In this document: positions 37,242-47,718 of the stretch, in pieces
Layout of the letters: each line of letters begins with the position of its first letter
Numbering within the stretch: the first letter of the stretch is position 1
Source: Carpediemonas membranifera
Taxonomy: Eukaryota; Fornicata
Assembly: GCA_019828565.1 (NCBI GenBank)
Contig: JAHDYR010000025.1
Coordinates: forward strand, 248,001 to 312,000
DNA length: 64,000 nt
Direction: 5' to 3'
Made by a program: the position numbers and the translations under genes
Notes under the pieces: generated by a model
What the model was told of the DNA's origin: nothing
The model's database searches: none
The model's input: the letters and a program-made list of their open reading frames with translations, nothing else

Positions 37242-39103
37242 TTAAGCGAAGAATGTCTCCTGAATGACCAGGAAGCACGAGAATACGAAGCAGGCCGACC
37301 CGACGACGATGACGATGACGGGGAACGGCGGGAACGAGTACCACGAGCCGTACGGTGTCATCAGCGAGCGCTGGACCTCCTCGCTGGACCCCTCCCCGGC
37401 CAGGTGAGGCTCACGGGCGAGGAGCTTCTTGACCTGCCACCAGCTCTTCAGCTGGACGAGGGCTGGTGCGAAGAACATGATGAGGAAAGCGGCCAGACCC
37501 CCAAACTGCACCACAACGGTCGCCTTGCGGACAAAGACGGCGCCAATGAGCGGGGGGACGACTGCGACGAGCCTGCACGCGATACGCACGACCTTGTGGT
37601 GCTTGCCGAGGAATTTGTCGGGCATACGCCACTTGAGGGGAATGGCCTCGGCGATGTTGTTGCCGAGAGTCACGCCATTGAGTGGGAACGCGGACAGCAG
37701 GTCGATCGGGGGGAACAGGATGACAAGATATGAGATAATCACCGCATACCACACGCGGGACGACCGTTCGGCCGTGTAGTCCATCCACTGCAAGGAGACG
37801 ATGCCCTTGACCTCGTCGCCGAAGTACAGCGTGGCGACGACACCAATGAGGACGTACAGGACGCAGGTGGTCCCGATGGCACCGAAGAAGACCTTCTTGG
37901 AGTCCCGCTTGTCGTGAAGCATCGCCATGAGCGGCGTCGTGCTGTGGTGGAACAGCTGGGCGAAGAGAGTGGTCGAGAACACCTGCCCAATGCCGGCCCA
38001 GTTGAACAAGGGCGGGTGGACAACGGTGTAAGGGAAGTCGGCCCGGGAGATGGCGGGATCGTACGGCTTGCGGAGGATGGCGACGCCCATCGTGACGAGC
38101 ATGACGGCAATGGCGAAGAACCTGAAGAGCGTGAGCGCGACCTGGACCACGACCTGCTCCTTCATCTCGGTGCATGACATGGGGACGACGACGAGGGCGA
38201 AGAGGGCGAGGAACAGCCAGTACGAGGCCGTGCACTTTAAGGGCAGATCAGTGGCGTACATGTCACACTCCCCGACCACCGTGACCCAGGGGATCGGGAT
38301 GGCGAGTGACCCGGAGGCGGCGAATATGCCAGCGTACGTCCAGAGGGCCGAGAGCAGGTAGAGGTAGAGGCACACCTCGTAGACACGCTCACCGACTGGC
38401 CCGAAGAAGATCTTGACGAGTTGGTTGCCCTCGTAGCACGCGTCGATGGTGAAGGGGATGTGGTGGAAGGGCGGGGCAGTCTCGGCCATCTCGATGTCGC
38501 TGGTGGCAGGCGACAGGGTCACGGGCGAGGACATCGTCGAGAGCAGCATCGCCTCTGAGTGCGTGCGGCTGATGGGCGCGGAGATGAAGCCGTGCTCGGC
38601 GCTGAGGTTGTCGCGGGTCAGCTCGGGCAGGGGCTGTTCAGTCTCGGTCTCGGTGTCGGTGTCGGCCTCGGTAGTGTGGGCCGGGTGCCCCTCGTCGGAC
38701 CCGGCGTCGGAGTGGACCGAGGCGTCAGGCTTGGTGGTCGTAGCCGTGGTGTCCTCCGTGGCATCGTCGTTGACTGGCGGGGGCGCAGAATGGCACTCGA
38801 CCTCTGGGTAGGGCGGCAGGTCCTGGTGGTGCGCATGTTTCTCGAGGGGAAGCGCACGGGTGAGTTCGGAAGCGCGCCCGGACGATTCCACCTGCCACAT
38901 GGCAGTGATCGCGGCAAGAAGAGATGCTACAAGCCTGAATAATGGCGGTAAATGGGTCCTTACATGAAAATAACCGACAGAACTATGCCACCGGCAGCAG
39001 TTGCAGCGGGGATGGAGAGAATACCGGCCCCAAGGATGTAGTTGATGGTGAAAGCGTATGTGAAGGCCGTAGAGGCCTTAGAACCATGCATTGAGAAGCG
39101 CAT
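37242..39103 (-). CDS. Amino acid/auxin permease family (AAAP) transporter, one intron after TM1
   Basis: Exons are 38964-39103 and 37242-38934, giving 610 residues. The second exon alone lacks the first helix. Splicing adds FTYAFTINYILGAGILSIP, the hallmark first transmembrane segment of AAAP carriers. A 150-residue hydrophilic insert (Thr/Glu/Pro-rich) follows TM1, which is unusually long for a TM1-TM2 loop. About nine further helices follow, with LFNWAGIGQVFSTTLFAQLF in the middle. AAAP proteins move amino acids across vacuolar or plasma membranes; the substrate is not readable. ATG 39103 or 39091 can start the protein. A GGTAAAT lies just after the stop. Confidence 0.88.
38935..38963 (-). 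other. Spliceosomal intron, 29 nt (AAAP transporter)
   Basis: Donor GTAAGG, acceptor ATTATTCAG, phase 2. It joins the TM1 exon to the body of the transporter. Confidence 0.88.
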
Positions 39104-40378
39104 AAGCAACAGAGAAGGATTTCAGCTCACCACTTTCTCACTGTGCAAAGAAAAACGCGATGTGCGAGAGAGTCAAATCTGTTTTTCTCGGACGCTCGTA
39201 AAAGGGCCCGAGAAGCATTGGAGCTCAGAACTAAGAATCCGGGGCCGGTATTGAGCCTGGTGCAGAGCAAGATCGACACTAGAATCGCGGATCGGGCTCC
39301 CGTGAAGGATGGTTTCGTAAACTTCTTTCACACGAATTCAAGGCTGATCTCGGCAGAATCATCTGGATGTGTGGCAGGAATATCGTGAGCGGTGGGGTGA
39401 TGGCGCTCTGTTGGTCCAGTGCCACGAGATGAGGGGTTGAGATGCTGGCAACTGATCCCATGGCCGGCTGATACGATTCGATAAAATCTAACCGTATTCA
39501 CCTCCTTGGAGTGCCCAAGGCACCCTGGTACAATCAGTGCCATGCCCTGAGGGATGGGGCAGGCTCCCTGGGGAAGGGGGGTTGACTGCGTCACGGCATT
39601 TCTCCGATCTCTTGTGTACGTAGGTTAAGGCACCTGTAGCCGTATCCCAGGGCTGCTGACGGGGCCACTGGCTCGTTGCTGTTGTCATGACACTGTGTGG
39701 TCTGACTGGTATCCCAGATCTGACGTATATTGAATATGATAAGCGACTACAAATCGTAGTAGTTACGCTGGCCCGCCCGTACAGCTTGCTCTGTGTCGTA
39801 TCTACGCCAGTATGTGTTCCATCCCGGATTCGACACCAATGTCGGACGGTGGGATCCGAGGCCGGTGAGGCTTCCTTTCGTCGGGGCGGGGGATCTCCGT
39901 GAAATGGAGGGGCTCCAAGCTACTGCCATTCTAGCGAAATAGCAGGGTTTTGTCGATAATTTTCTGTTGTTTGGCGGTGATTTGTGTCCGCTGTTGTGTT
40001 ATGTGATTTGTAGTGAGTTTGTCAGAGCGCAACGCCGATGCTTGTTCACAAACAGTGCATTTCGGTGTTCTCTGCATCATTCATTCGCTTGTTGTGCTTC
40101 ATGTTCACCCTTCATTCCCCTCCTGTACCCAGCATGTTTGAGACTCTCGCCGGGATCGCCTTTGGGCTGTTGACCACTTCAAAATCTGTTTCTAGATCGC
40201 CTGCCACGCGTGACTGAGTCACCTTTGGATGGATTCGGGTCATGTCCAGAGGATGCTCCAGATGAGCGTCGTTCAAACCGCATTGTCCAAATGGCCAACG
40301 GCGCGCTTTATAAATGGAGGGGCGCAGCCAAGAACGCATGGAGCCCATGTAGGGAAGCACAAGACACCCGCCAGACGG
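39104..40378. other. 1.3-kb stretch without a recognisable gene
   Basis: The stretch lies between the AAAP start and the RanBP9-like stop. Several frames of 60-90 codons exist on both strands, but none has coding-like codon use, a domain or a plausible splice extension. The second half (about 39950-40200) is T/G-rich, unlike neighbouring genes. The section near 39500-39720 has short self-complementary segments. I tested it by eye for tRNA B-boxes and found none. It may hold a non-coding RNA, a long promoter or decayed sequence. Confidence 0.5.
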
Positions 40379-41794
40379 TCACCGGTCGGCCTTGACCCTC
40401 CTGTCGACAGGTACCTGAAGGATGCCGAATGTCCTCGACGCGCTGAGGTTGATCTGAAGCAAGACGCCGTGGTTCGTCCCCACCGCCGTCGACGAGCAGG
40501 ACCACAGTATGAGGATCAGCTGCAGCAGGGCGACCTCGAGCACGGAGCGGGACCCCCCACGGGAGGCAACGAGCACGCGGTTAAGCTCCTCGGCGAGCTG
40601 CTCAGCGACCTCCGCGATCGACGTGTGGACGCCAGGCACGGGGATGAGCTGGGCGACGTACCTGTTGAAGTCATCCTCGAACTCGGGCACGAGGCTCTCA
40701 CGGAGATCCCCCGCGGCGTATGCGAAGGCCTGCTCGCGGGTGCCGTGCTCGGCCAGCAGCAGGAACTGCGCGGTTGTCACTAGACGCCGAAGCTTGCGTC
40801 CATCCACTTCGCCGATGGACTCGAGAACGTCCGTGGACGCCTGGAGGAGCTGGCCGACGTCCACCATCGCCCTGATGCCCGCCCGAGCCTCTATGGTGTC
40901 ATTCATCGCCCTCAGAGACTGGCCAAGCGGTGGGAACCGGCTCTCTGCGTCCGCCACCGACTCTGGCACGCCGCCGTACACCCGTGTGGCGAGTGCGGCC
41001 GCGGACTTCGGCATTCCCCTGTACATGAGGTGGGAGAGCACCATCTGCTTCGTGAAGTGTGCCTTGTTCGTCGCAGTGTTGGCGCCACCGCGAGAGGAGG
41101 GCGGGAGGACGTTGACGGCGTTGATCCTCGTCCTCAGCGTGTGAATGGTGTCCTGCACCTCGGAATCGAAGTCAAAGACGAAGCCGGTCTTCCCGAAGTT
41201 CACATCGACTGCAACGTTCAATGAACGCGTGCCGACACATGGGAAGCACGGACCTTTGAAATACGCGCCAAAGTCCATGGCCAGCGGGTCCGCAACCTTG
41301 GAGCCGTTCACAGTGAACTGAATAGTGCCCAGGGCGAAGTTGACCAGCAGTCCTACGATGTCGCCGGCCCTGTACGGCTGCCCTAGATGGCGGTGGGTCT
41401 CCCCAGAGCCCATGAAGAGCGAGCCGTCGTCCGAGTGGAAGCCTACAGAACGCGGCTCCCATCCAGGAAGCTTGTTCTTGTGCGTTGACCGGGCGCACAG
41501 TCCGACGCCGATGAAGCCGTCCTGCCCTTGCTCGCGGATGGTCACTTCGAAGTAGTAGATACCGACCATGGAGGGGATCGGGTTGTCCGATCGGACAATG
41601 CATGCGTCGCTATCACCTTCCGCAGGGAATACATACACGCAAGAGAGGCCAGTCTTGTCAATTCGCCATTTGGGATCGGTCTTCATGTCATCTTGCTCGA
41701 TCATCCGCGACGGAAGCGAGTAGCTGTGACTAGTAGCCCTAATGTAGCGGCTTACGAGCAAGAAGCGACTTTGGTTCATCTCCGAGCCCGCCAT
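40379..41794 (-). CDS. RanBP9/RanBPM-like protein (SPRY + LisH/CTLH-CRA), GID/CTLH complex
   Basis: The 471-residue protein has a SPRY domain at about 75-200 (GIYYFEVTIREQGQDGFIGV, LPGWEPRSVGFHSDDG, GDIVGLLVNF, VNFGKTGFVFDF). A LisH/CTLH-like helical region follows (HFTKQMVLSHLMYRGMPKSA), and a CRA-like C-terminal helical part ends the protein. RanBP9 and its yeast relative Gid1 scaffold the GID/CTLH E3 ubiquitin ligase. Domain order and the HPIP-like DNPIPS before the SPRY core support this. A motif resembling a 32-nt intron near the start (41724-41755) was rejected because splicing brings a stop. An AAAACTGC element lies 30 bases upstream. Confidence 0.88.
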   Translation of the reverse strand: MAGSEMNQSRFLLVSRYIRATSHSYSLPSRMIEQDDMKTDPKWRIDKTGLSCVYVFPAEGDSDACIVRSDNPIPSMVGIYYFEVTIREQGQDGFIGVGLCARSTHKNKLPGWEPRSVGFHSDDGSLFMGSGETHRHLGQPYRAGDIVGLLVNFALGTIQFTVNGSKVADPLAMDFGAYFKGPCFPCVGTRSLNVAVDVNFGKTGFVFDFDSEVQDTIHTLRTRINAVNVLPPSSRGGANTATNKAHFTKQMVLSHLMYRGMPKSAAALATRVYGGVPESVADAESRFPPLGQSLRAMNDTIEARAGIRAMVDVGQLLQASTDVLESIGEVDGRKLRRLVTTAQFLLLAEHGTREQAFAYAAGDLRESLVPEFEDDFNRYVAQLIPVPGVHTSIAEVAEQLAEELNRVLVASRGGSRSVLEVALLQLILILWSCSSTAVGTNHGVLLQINLSASRTFGILQVPVDRRVKADR

Positions 41795-41824
41795 TCCACA
41801 GTGCTCCCTTTTCGCACTTTACGC

Positions 41825-41832
41825 AAAACTGC
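41825..41832 (+). promoter_or_regulatory. TAAACTGC-like upstream element, one mismatch (RanBP9-like gene)
   Basis: AAAACTGC lies 30 bases upstream of the ATG at 41794, which is on the opposite strand. Confidence 0.35.
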
Positions 41833-41900
41833 GAACTTCATCCGCGGCGTCACCCAAGTCGTTTATTGTTTGAGTTTTTAAGGGGTTATATACATACAGC

Positions 41901-44900
41901 CTACATGCGGGCCGGGTGAACGTACCCGTATGCAGACGCGCCAGGGTCGGGTGACGCCTGCACGCCGCTCTGGAGCTGAGTGAAGCCGGCCGTCGTGGGC
42001 TGCGGCATCCTACGAGCAGCCTCGAAGTGCCCGTCGGTAGCAGTGAAGCCCGCTCCAGCGAACGACGATGTGTTGGCCGCCGCGAAGTTTGACCTCTGGA
42101 CGGGCGCCGTGAGCGATGCGAGGGCAAAGCGCTTGAACTCCGCCATGAGCGAGTTCGACGCCGAGTCGAAGACATCGTAGTGCTTCTTGCGGTAGTGCCA
42201 TCCAGCGGCGGTGGGGGTGAAGATCTCGTGGTACAAGTTGAGCCAAGCCTCGACGTTGCCGTTCTGCATCATGCCGCCGACCTCGGGTTTCTTCAGCGCG
42301 AGCCAGATCTCAAAGGAGCCGACAAACCTGCGAGAGGCGACGATGACGTACGCGACGGTGGCGGGCTGGTGGTGAGAGAAGACGCGGGAGTAGAAGTACT
42401 CGCCGATGGCCTGCCGCATGCCCTGGGCGGGGTCCTGGTGGTCCGCGAGGTGCGGGTCCGACGCCGCGTCCCAGTAATGGCGGTGCGAGTACACCTTGCG
42501 GTAGTTCTCGACGAGCGGCTCGATGTAGCTGGCGCAGAGGTCATCGATGCCCTCGTACACCGTGTCATCGTGCTCAAACGGGTCCTGGACGACGAGCTTG
42601 GTACCAATGGCGGTCTCGTCCGTCTTCTCGAGCTCCTCGACGTGGATGTGGCGGTACAGCTGATCGGACTCGATCTTGACGGTGATGTCGAGGAAGTAGC
42701 GGGCCGCACGGTGCTCCTCGTGGATGGCTGTACGCCGCTCCCGGTCGTTGTTGTAGCCGTCAAAGGCCGAGGGCCTCACGATGTATGACCCCTTCTCGAG
42801 CTGCATCAGCTTCATGATCGCCTGAGAGCTCGTGAGGTTCTCAAACCGCCCGAACTCGTCGAGGAACTGCCTGGGTATCCAGCGGTGGGTCCCCTCGAGC
42901 GACATCTCGACCCGCCCGACGTCGGTGGCCCTGGACGGCCGGATGAACTGCTGCCGCGTAACACCGCCGATGAAGCGGGCCGACAGCTTCTTGTGGGGCG
43001 GCCGGTGGTCCTCGTACGGCGACGAGCACTCCTCGAGCAGGGCGATGGCGAACTCCTCGGTGATGACGGCCTTGGCGGCGGGATTCTCGGAGGCGAGGAG
43101 GGTTGCGGAGACGCAGATCTCCTTAATGATCTCGTTGAATCTCGGTCTGTCGTCCCGTCGCAGGGACTTGAGGTCGTTCAGGGCACCCTGCCCGGGGCCG
43201 TCGGCCATGGTTTGCGATAGCGCAGTGTACGTCGAGGCCTCGGCGTTGAGGCAGCCGTCGGCGTCACGGTGGTCTTGGAGTGACATGATGTCCTTGTGCT
43301 CGAGGTAGGCCGCGGCGATGCAGTAGGCGGCGTAGTAATCCTTCGTCGTCCGTTCTAGCCGGATAGCGTCGAAGAAGGGGAGTAGCTCGCGGTTGGCCTT
43401 CTGCAACTCGCGCTTATTCCTTGGGCGCCCGGCGTCGTGGATGTGGAAGGTGACGGAGGCGTTCCAGGGGACAATAGCCTCTTCCGCCATCATGTTGGCC
43501 TGCAGGAAGATGCTCTGCACAGTGGGGGCGGCGTGCGGCAGGTAGTGGAGCACCGCCTTCGCCTTGAGCGGCCCGAGGCCCGGGATGAAACGGACGACTG
43601 CCCGCTCAAAGGCGCTGCTGCCCAGGGCACGGCGGGCCTCCACACCGACCTTAGCGACGGAGTAGACGAGCTCGTCCTCCAGCTCCGTGTACAGGGTCGA
43701 AGACGGAACCGTGGACTGCAGCTCGTGCAGGGGGAGGCACATGGCGTCGTCGGCACTGCCCATGACGGTGGCGAGGGCCGCAAGGGGATTCAGGACGGAT
43801 ACAGCGAGGAGGAAGGCGCGGCGGGAGGGTGCGTCCGGGATCATCTCTGGGACGGCGGAGCGGACCCGATTGGACGCGGCCATGATCTTGGCGAGCGTGC
43901 CGTCGGCCGATATGATGGCGGGGCTGTTGATATCCTGTGCTGTGTACAGCTTGGTGTCGCCGAGGACCGAGTTCAGCGCCACGCCCGAGTACTCTAGATA
44001 CCGTTCGATGGGCTTCTCGATGAGCTCGCGGATGATGTCCGTGTTGCTGCCGATGTCCTCGATGGCGATGACGGACGGCCTACACTTGGCGTCGATGAAG
44101 CGGATGAAATCGAGCAGGTCCTCTGCGGCGTATAGCTTCTCCTGCTCTGACCGGCAGTGGTGGATGTACCCGAACCGGCGGATGTCGATCGGCTCACCGC
44201 GGCCGTTGATGCAGACGGCGATCGTCGAGTCCGTGTGCGACTCCGCGGGGACAACCGCGACGATCCGCTCCGAGTTGCGGTTGTACGAGTGGGAGCTGGC
44301 ACCGCTGCGGGCCCTGCTCTGCTCGGCGTCGAAGGCCGACCACCCCTCGGGTCGGGGCGGCCTCGTGTCGATGTACTGGGTCAACCGCTCGCGGCACCGC
44401 GCTGTGATGTAGCTGCGGGAGGCGGCCAGCAGCAACGACCACACCTCTCGCCTCATGCGGCGCTGGACGAGGAGGCCCGCGTCGTAGTATGCGAGCATCT
44501 TCAGCCTCTGGAAGCTGAGGGCAGTTACCTCGTCGCGGCACTTGTTCTCACGCCACGCGGCGAGGTTCTCGGACCCGATCTCGGCCTCCACGCGGTCGAA
44601 CATGAAGTGGAACCGGTCGCGGTGGAAGCGTTCGTCTTCCGCAGTGAACATAAAGCGCTCCCGCTCCTTGGCGCTGCGGTTCTCGTCCTTGAGGTCGTAG
44701 AACTCGTCCGCGGAGACGACCTGGATGGAGACGAGGCCGTTCTTCTGAGCCTGGTCGAGTCGGGCGACAAGCGTGGCCGGCCACATGTCGATGTCTCTCT
44801 GCGCGCACTTGTTGCGGACGTTGACGATCTCGTCGAGATCCTCGCCCGACAGCTGGTTGCTCCGTGCGAGGGCTATGGCCGACCGGTCCGGCTCGTGGCG

Positions 44901-46424
44901 CCAGTACGGCTCGAGCAGCCTCGTCGCGGGGAAGCGGACGGGGTAGAACTCGGCCCAGGGGAAGGGCTCGTCCCTGCCGTCGACCTCGTCGATCATGCGG
45001 TCCACGCGGACATACCGCTGCTGGTAGCCTGCAAACGAGACGTCTCGGTCGCGGTGGCGGAAGAAAATGTCGCTGAGCTCGTGGGTCTCGGTGACCGTCT
45101 TCTTGCCCTTCTCTGTGAGATACACCAGCACTTGCGGCGAGCGACGGAAGTACGTCCGCGCCTCGCGAACGACATCGGGGTGGACGGTCAAGAGCTCTGT
45201 GGCTGCCTCGACGAGCCTCGCCTGGAGCTCCTTGTCGTCGTTGATGAAGTACCGTTCGTTGGGGTGCGCTTCAGCGCGGGCCTGGAGGGGGTGGGGGTCA
45301 ATCATGGGCAGCGAGAGGTCGGATGCCTTGGGGTTGACCATGATGGTGCGGTCCAGGATCCCGTGGCCCTCGGAGAGGTACTGTGAGAGACATCCGACGA
45401 AGTTCTGCAGCATGGACTGGTGCTCGGAGCCGGGCCTGGTCGTGTGGACGTCGGGGACGATGAAGAAGAGCGTCCTGAGCAGGTTCTCCTGGTCGAGGAG
45501 GTTCAGGGCCCCGCGGTGTTGCCTTTTGTCCCCAGCCGTGGGCATCGACACGGTCGTGATGAACCGGATGAGGTCGTGGGCGTCCTCGGGCGCCGTTACA
45601 GGGCCAGTCACCTCGGCCCGCTGCTCGGCGTCCTCGTAATCTAAGAGGCGGAGGTTTGAACCGACTGCCTCGTCGTATGTTTCAGCCAGGTGCTCATAAA
45701 ACGCCTTAAGCCGCGGTAGGACGGCCTTTGCCCTGTCGATCTCCCGCCGCAGCCGGAGGTACCGGAGGTAGTAGTTGTGGATGTGCCGCACCATCTTCTC
45801 GGTCAGGGGACGCAGCTCCGCCTTGTCCGCCACCGCTATGTCGAAGGCGATGATCTTCTGGGGCTCCAGGCCACTCTCGAAGAGGGCAAGGCAGTGCTTC
45901 ACCGCATTGTTGATCTTCGACACGCGGATCTTGTCACCGGGGCCGTAGATCGTGGCCATCTCCTCTTCGGAGATGTACGATGTCGGGATGGTGAGGTAGT
46001 CGCGCTCCTCGTCGTTCAGGGACCAGCGGTGGAGGGTCATGTCTGTGTGGTAGTTCGGGACCCCGTCGCGGGCTTCATGAATGGTAATATTCGGGAATGC
46101 CATCGCTAGAACCCACTCCTCCATGGCTGTTCTTTCATTCTTGTCCTTGACGGCGTCGTTGTGCTTCCAGCCCTTCTTCACTCCGACAAAACCTCGCCGT
46201 TGCATCCGCTCCGGGATATCTTTGTCGATGATTATCTTTTCCGCTTCCGCTACCTCTAATTCTTCCGCCTCTTCCGCCTCTACAGCTTCTCCCTCCTCCT
46301 CCTCGTGCACGTCGTCGTTCATATCCAAGTCTTCCATGTTATCGATGTTGTCGTAGGCGTCAAAGTCATCGAATTCATCCTCGTCATCGTCAAGGATACG
46401 AGGCCTTTTCGAAACCGAGGACAT
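41901..46424 (-). CDS. SPT6: Transcription elongation factor SPT6
   Basis: The 1507-residue protein has the SPT6 plan: an acidic N-terminus (DDDEDEFDDFDAYDNID), a Tex-like core with a YqgF-type RNase H fold (AVVPAESHTDSTIAVCINGR), and a helix-hairpin-helix region (RFIPGLGPLKAKAVLHYLP). An S1-like segment follows, then tandem SH2 domains (FENLTSSQAIMKLMQLEKGS, then YIVRPSAFDG). SPT6 is a histone chaperone that travels with RNA polymerase II and binds the phosphorylated Rpb1 linker. The C-terminal tail is short. The ATG at 46424 is the first in frame. Coding continues without a detectable intron. Confidence 0.95.
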   Translation of the reverse strand: MSSVSKRPRILDDDEDEFDDFDAYDNIDNMEDLDMNDDVHEEEEGEAVEAEEAEELEVAEAEKIIIDKDIPERMQRRGFVGVKKGWKHNDAVKDKNERTAMEEWVLAMAFPNITIHEARDGVPNYHTDMTLHRWSLNDEERDYLTIPTSYISEEEMATIYGPGDKIRVSKINNAVKHCLALFESGLEPQKIIAFDIAVADKAELRPLTEKMVRHIHNYYLRYLRLRREIDRAKAVLPRLKAFYEHLAETYDEAVGSNLRLLDYEDAEQRAEVTGPVTAPEDAHDLIRFITTVSMPTAGDKRQHRGALNLLDQENLLRTLFFIVPDVHTTRPGSEHQSMLQNFVGCLSQYLSEGHGILDRTIMVNPKASDLSLPMIDPHPLQARAEAHPNERYFINDDKELQARLVEAATELLTVHPDVVREARTYFRRSPQVLVYLTEKGKKTVTETHELSDIFFRHRDRDVSFAGYQQRYVRVDRMIDEVDGRDEPFPWAEFYPVRFPATRLLEPYWRHEPDRSAIALARSNQLSGEDLDEIVNVRNKCAQRDIDMWPATLVARLDQAQKNGLVSIQVVSADEFYDLKDENRSAKERERFMFTAEDERFHRDRFHFMFDRVEAEIGSENLAAWRENKCRDEVTALSFQRLKMLAYYDAGLLVQRRMRREVWSLLLAASRSYITARCRERLTQYIDTRPPRPEGWSAFDAEQSRARSGASSHSYNRNSERIVAVVPAESHTDSTIAVCINGRGEPIDIRRFGYIHHCRSEQEKLYAAEDLLDFIRFIDAKCRPSVIAIEDIGSNTDIIRELIEKPIERYLEYSGVALNSVLGDTKLYTAQDINSPAIISADGTLAKIMAASNRVRSAVPEMIPDAPSRRAFLLAVSVLNPLAALATVMGSADDAMCLPLHELQSTVPSSTLYTELEDELVYSVAKVGVEARRALGSSAFERAVVRFIPGLGPLKAKAVLHYLPHAAPTVQSIFLQANMMAEEAIVPWNASVTFHIHDAGRPRNKRELQKANRELLPFFDAIRLERTTKDYYAAYCIAAAYLEHKDIMSLQDHRDADGCLNAEASTYTALSQTMADGPGQGALNDLKSLRRDDRPRFNEIIKEICVSATLLASENPAAKAVITEEFAIALLEECSSPYEDHRPPHKKLSARFIGGVTRQQFIRPSRATDVGRVEMSLEGTHRWIPRQFLDEFGRFENLTSSQAIMKLMQLEKGSYIVRPSAFDGYNNDRERRTAIHEEHRAARYFLDITVKIESDQLYRHIHVEELEKTDETAIGTKLVVQDPFEHDDTVYEGIDDLCASYIEPLVENYRKVYSHRHYWDAASDPHLADHQDPAQGMRQAIGEYFYSRVFSHHQPATVAYVIVASRRFVGSFEIWLALKKPEVGGMMQNGNVEAWLNLYHEIFTPTAAGWHYRKKHYDVFDSASNSLMAEFKRFALASLTAPVQRSNFAAANTSSFAGAGFTATDGHFEAARRMPQPTTAGFTQLQSGVQASPDPGASAYGYVHPARM

Positions 46425-46805
46425 TGAGGACTTCGGCGAACTTCGGCTCGCGCTAGTTTTTTTTCATGAAAAAAATGGGCTTAACCTGCGTCCCTGTGAC
46501 AGGGGCTTCTGCGGCGCAACAACGGGTCATGAGTTTACATAGCTCGGTCCGCATAAGGGATGGGATCGTGCCTGATGAGAAATATGGTCAGCGTAGTCGA
46601 ACAACATGTGAGTTCAGCTGAGCTTTGATTGATTCGTGTAAGGATGGTCGGACAGCCTGGAAATAAATCGTGCGGTGATATACTACTAGCCTATCTCAGA
46701 ATCTGATGCGATCTTGCTCTAATCGGGCCTGGGTGAGTCGGGAATGGTCAGGGAATCGGAGACATGCGCGAAGATGTTTGTCAATCACTGCAAGAGCGGC
46801 TTGGA
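46425..46805. other. Intergenic region upstream of SPT6
   Basis: It contains an A/T tract (ttttttttcatgaaaaaa) at about 46458 just upstream of SPT6 and otherwise no ORF or RNA that I can support. Confidence 0.4.
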
Positions 46806-47021
46806 TCACTCGCTATCAGCATATTTCTTCTTCGCCGTGAATAGCACACGCCCTGGCTCCTTGATTGGCACGGAATGCTCTGCTGACTTTGATTTGACAG
46901 GATCCGTTGGCGGCGGAGGATAGTAAATGGAGCATACCTTCGAAGAATTGCATGATTCGATCAGTACATGCTTTGCTCCAGTTTCAGAATCAATGGTTTC
47001 GATCGTGGTCTCACTGCTCAT
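46806..47021 (-). CDS. Small hypothetical protein
   Basis: The 71-residue frame starts at ATG 47021 (MSSETTIETIDSETG) and ends in GRVLFTAKKKYADSE. I do not recognise it. Two things support it: a TAAACTGC element starts 14 bases upstream of its ATG, like other genes here, and the region is otherwise empty. An internal GTATGC after CNSSK could be a donor for an intron of about 55 nt that would also alter the middle (the Pro-rich YYPPPPTDP part), so the exact protein is uncertain. No signal or membrane segment is seen. Confidence 0.42.
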   Translation of the reverse strand: MSSETTIETIDSETGAKHVLIESCNSSKVCSIYYPPPPTDPVKSKSAEHSVPIKEPGRVLFTAKKKYADSE

Positions 47022-47035
47022 CGATGATAACCTCG

Positions 47036-47043
47036 TAAACTGC
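47036..47043 (+). promoter_or_regulatory. TAAACTGC-type upstream element (small ORF)
   Basis: The element begins 14 bases upstream of the ATG at 47021, on the opposite strand. Confidence 0.42.
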
Positions 47044-47265
47044 ACCCTGCTGGGAACGCCCAGACCAACGCTTACAGCGCAGTTTTTCAGGTGGAAGAGG
47101 AAATTGTGTCTTTACCGTTGCTACAGAATCATAAAGATTGTTTCATCATTCGTTGTTAAGACAACCCAGCAAGTCGCCATTTACAATCTTGGTGGGTCTA
47201 CGCTCACATCTCCCACAGGCGCCCCATGCTGTTCCAAGCATCAGCTCCGGTATCTTATCTTCCGC

Positions 47266-47667
47266 TCACACCGAGACGGCGGCGCGAGGGAAGGCCTCCT
47301 CGACGGACTCGCGGACAAGACCGTACATGGCCACGCCATGCCTGATCTTGGCCTTGTCGAGCCATGACAGGTGGCGCTTGGTGTCGAGTCGGGCGTTGGG
47401 CTGGGAGAGGATCGACTTCTTGAAGACAAGAGTCGTGATCGTCTTGGCGAGATAGCTGAACTCTTGCTCGTTGCTGTTGTTCCTGAACTGGTTGAAGACG
47501 GCATTGCCAAAGTCTTCTTCACTGTGTAATTCACAAATGATTGATACGTACGAAACTGAACATTCGTTCTCAGTATCGGGCTTAGGAGGGCATTCAAGAA
47601 CCTCCATTGTGGGCATAGGTTTGCTTGCTGTTGCATTAGCGGTCGGCTTGCTTGTATTCGAGCCCAT
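47266..47667 (-). CDS. Small protein with N-myristoylation signal, one frame-preserving intron
   Basis: Exons are 47552-47667 and 47266-47521, giving 123 residues. The start MGSNTSK fits the consensus for N-myristoyltransferase (Gly2, small residue at 5, Ser/Thr at 6), so membrane anchoring is likely. Unspliced RNA is also open because the intron is 30 nt, but its borders match the other introns perfectly. After a disordered N-terminus there is an all-helical-looking C-terminal domain (EFSYLAKTITTLVFKKSILS, WLDKAKIRHGVAMYGLVRES). I do not recognise the family. Confidence 0.62.
   Translation of the reverse strand: MGSNTSKPTANATASKPMPTMEVLECPPKPDTENECSVSYVSIICELHSEEDFGNAVFNQFRNNSNEQEFSYLAKTITTLVFKKSILSQPNARLDTKRHLSWLDKAKIRHGVAMYGLVRESVEEAFPRAAVSV
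47522..47551 (-). other. Spliceosomal intron, 30 nt (myristoylated protein)
   Basis: Donor GTACGT, acceptor GAATTACACAG, phase 2. Its length is a multiple of three, so it is invisible in ORF calls. Confidence 0.8.
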
Positions 47668-47718
47668 CTGTGACTTGTGCACCCTTATTTATGACGGATA
47701 TAAATCAAACTGGCTCGT

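Noticed and set aside
41724-41755. A 32-nt intron-like segment (GTAAGC...GTCACAG) near the RanBP9-like start.
   Set aside because: Splicing leads to an early stop, while the unspliced frame reads into the conserved LPSR-SPRY region.
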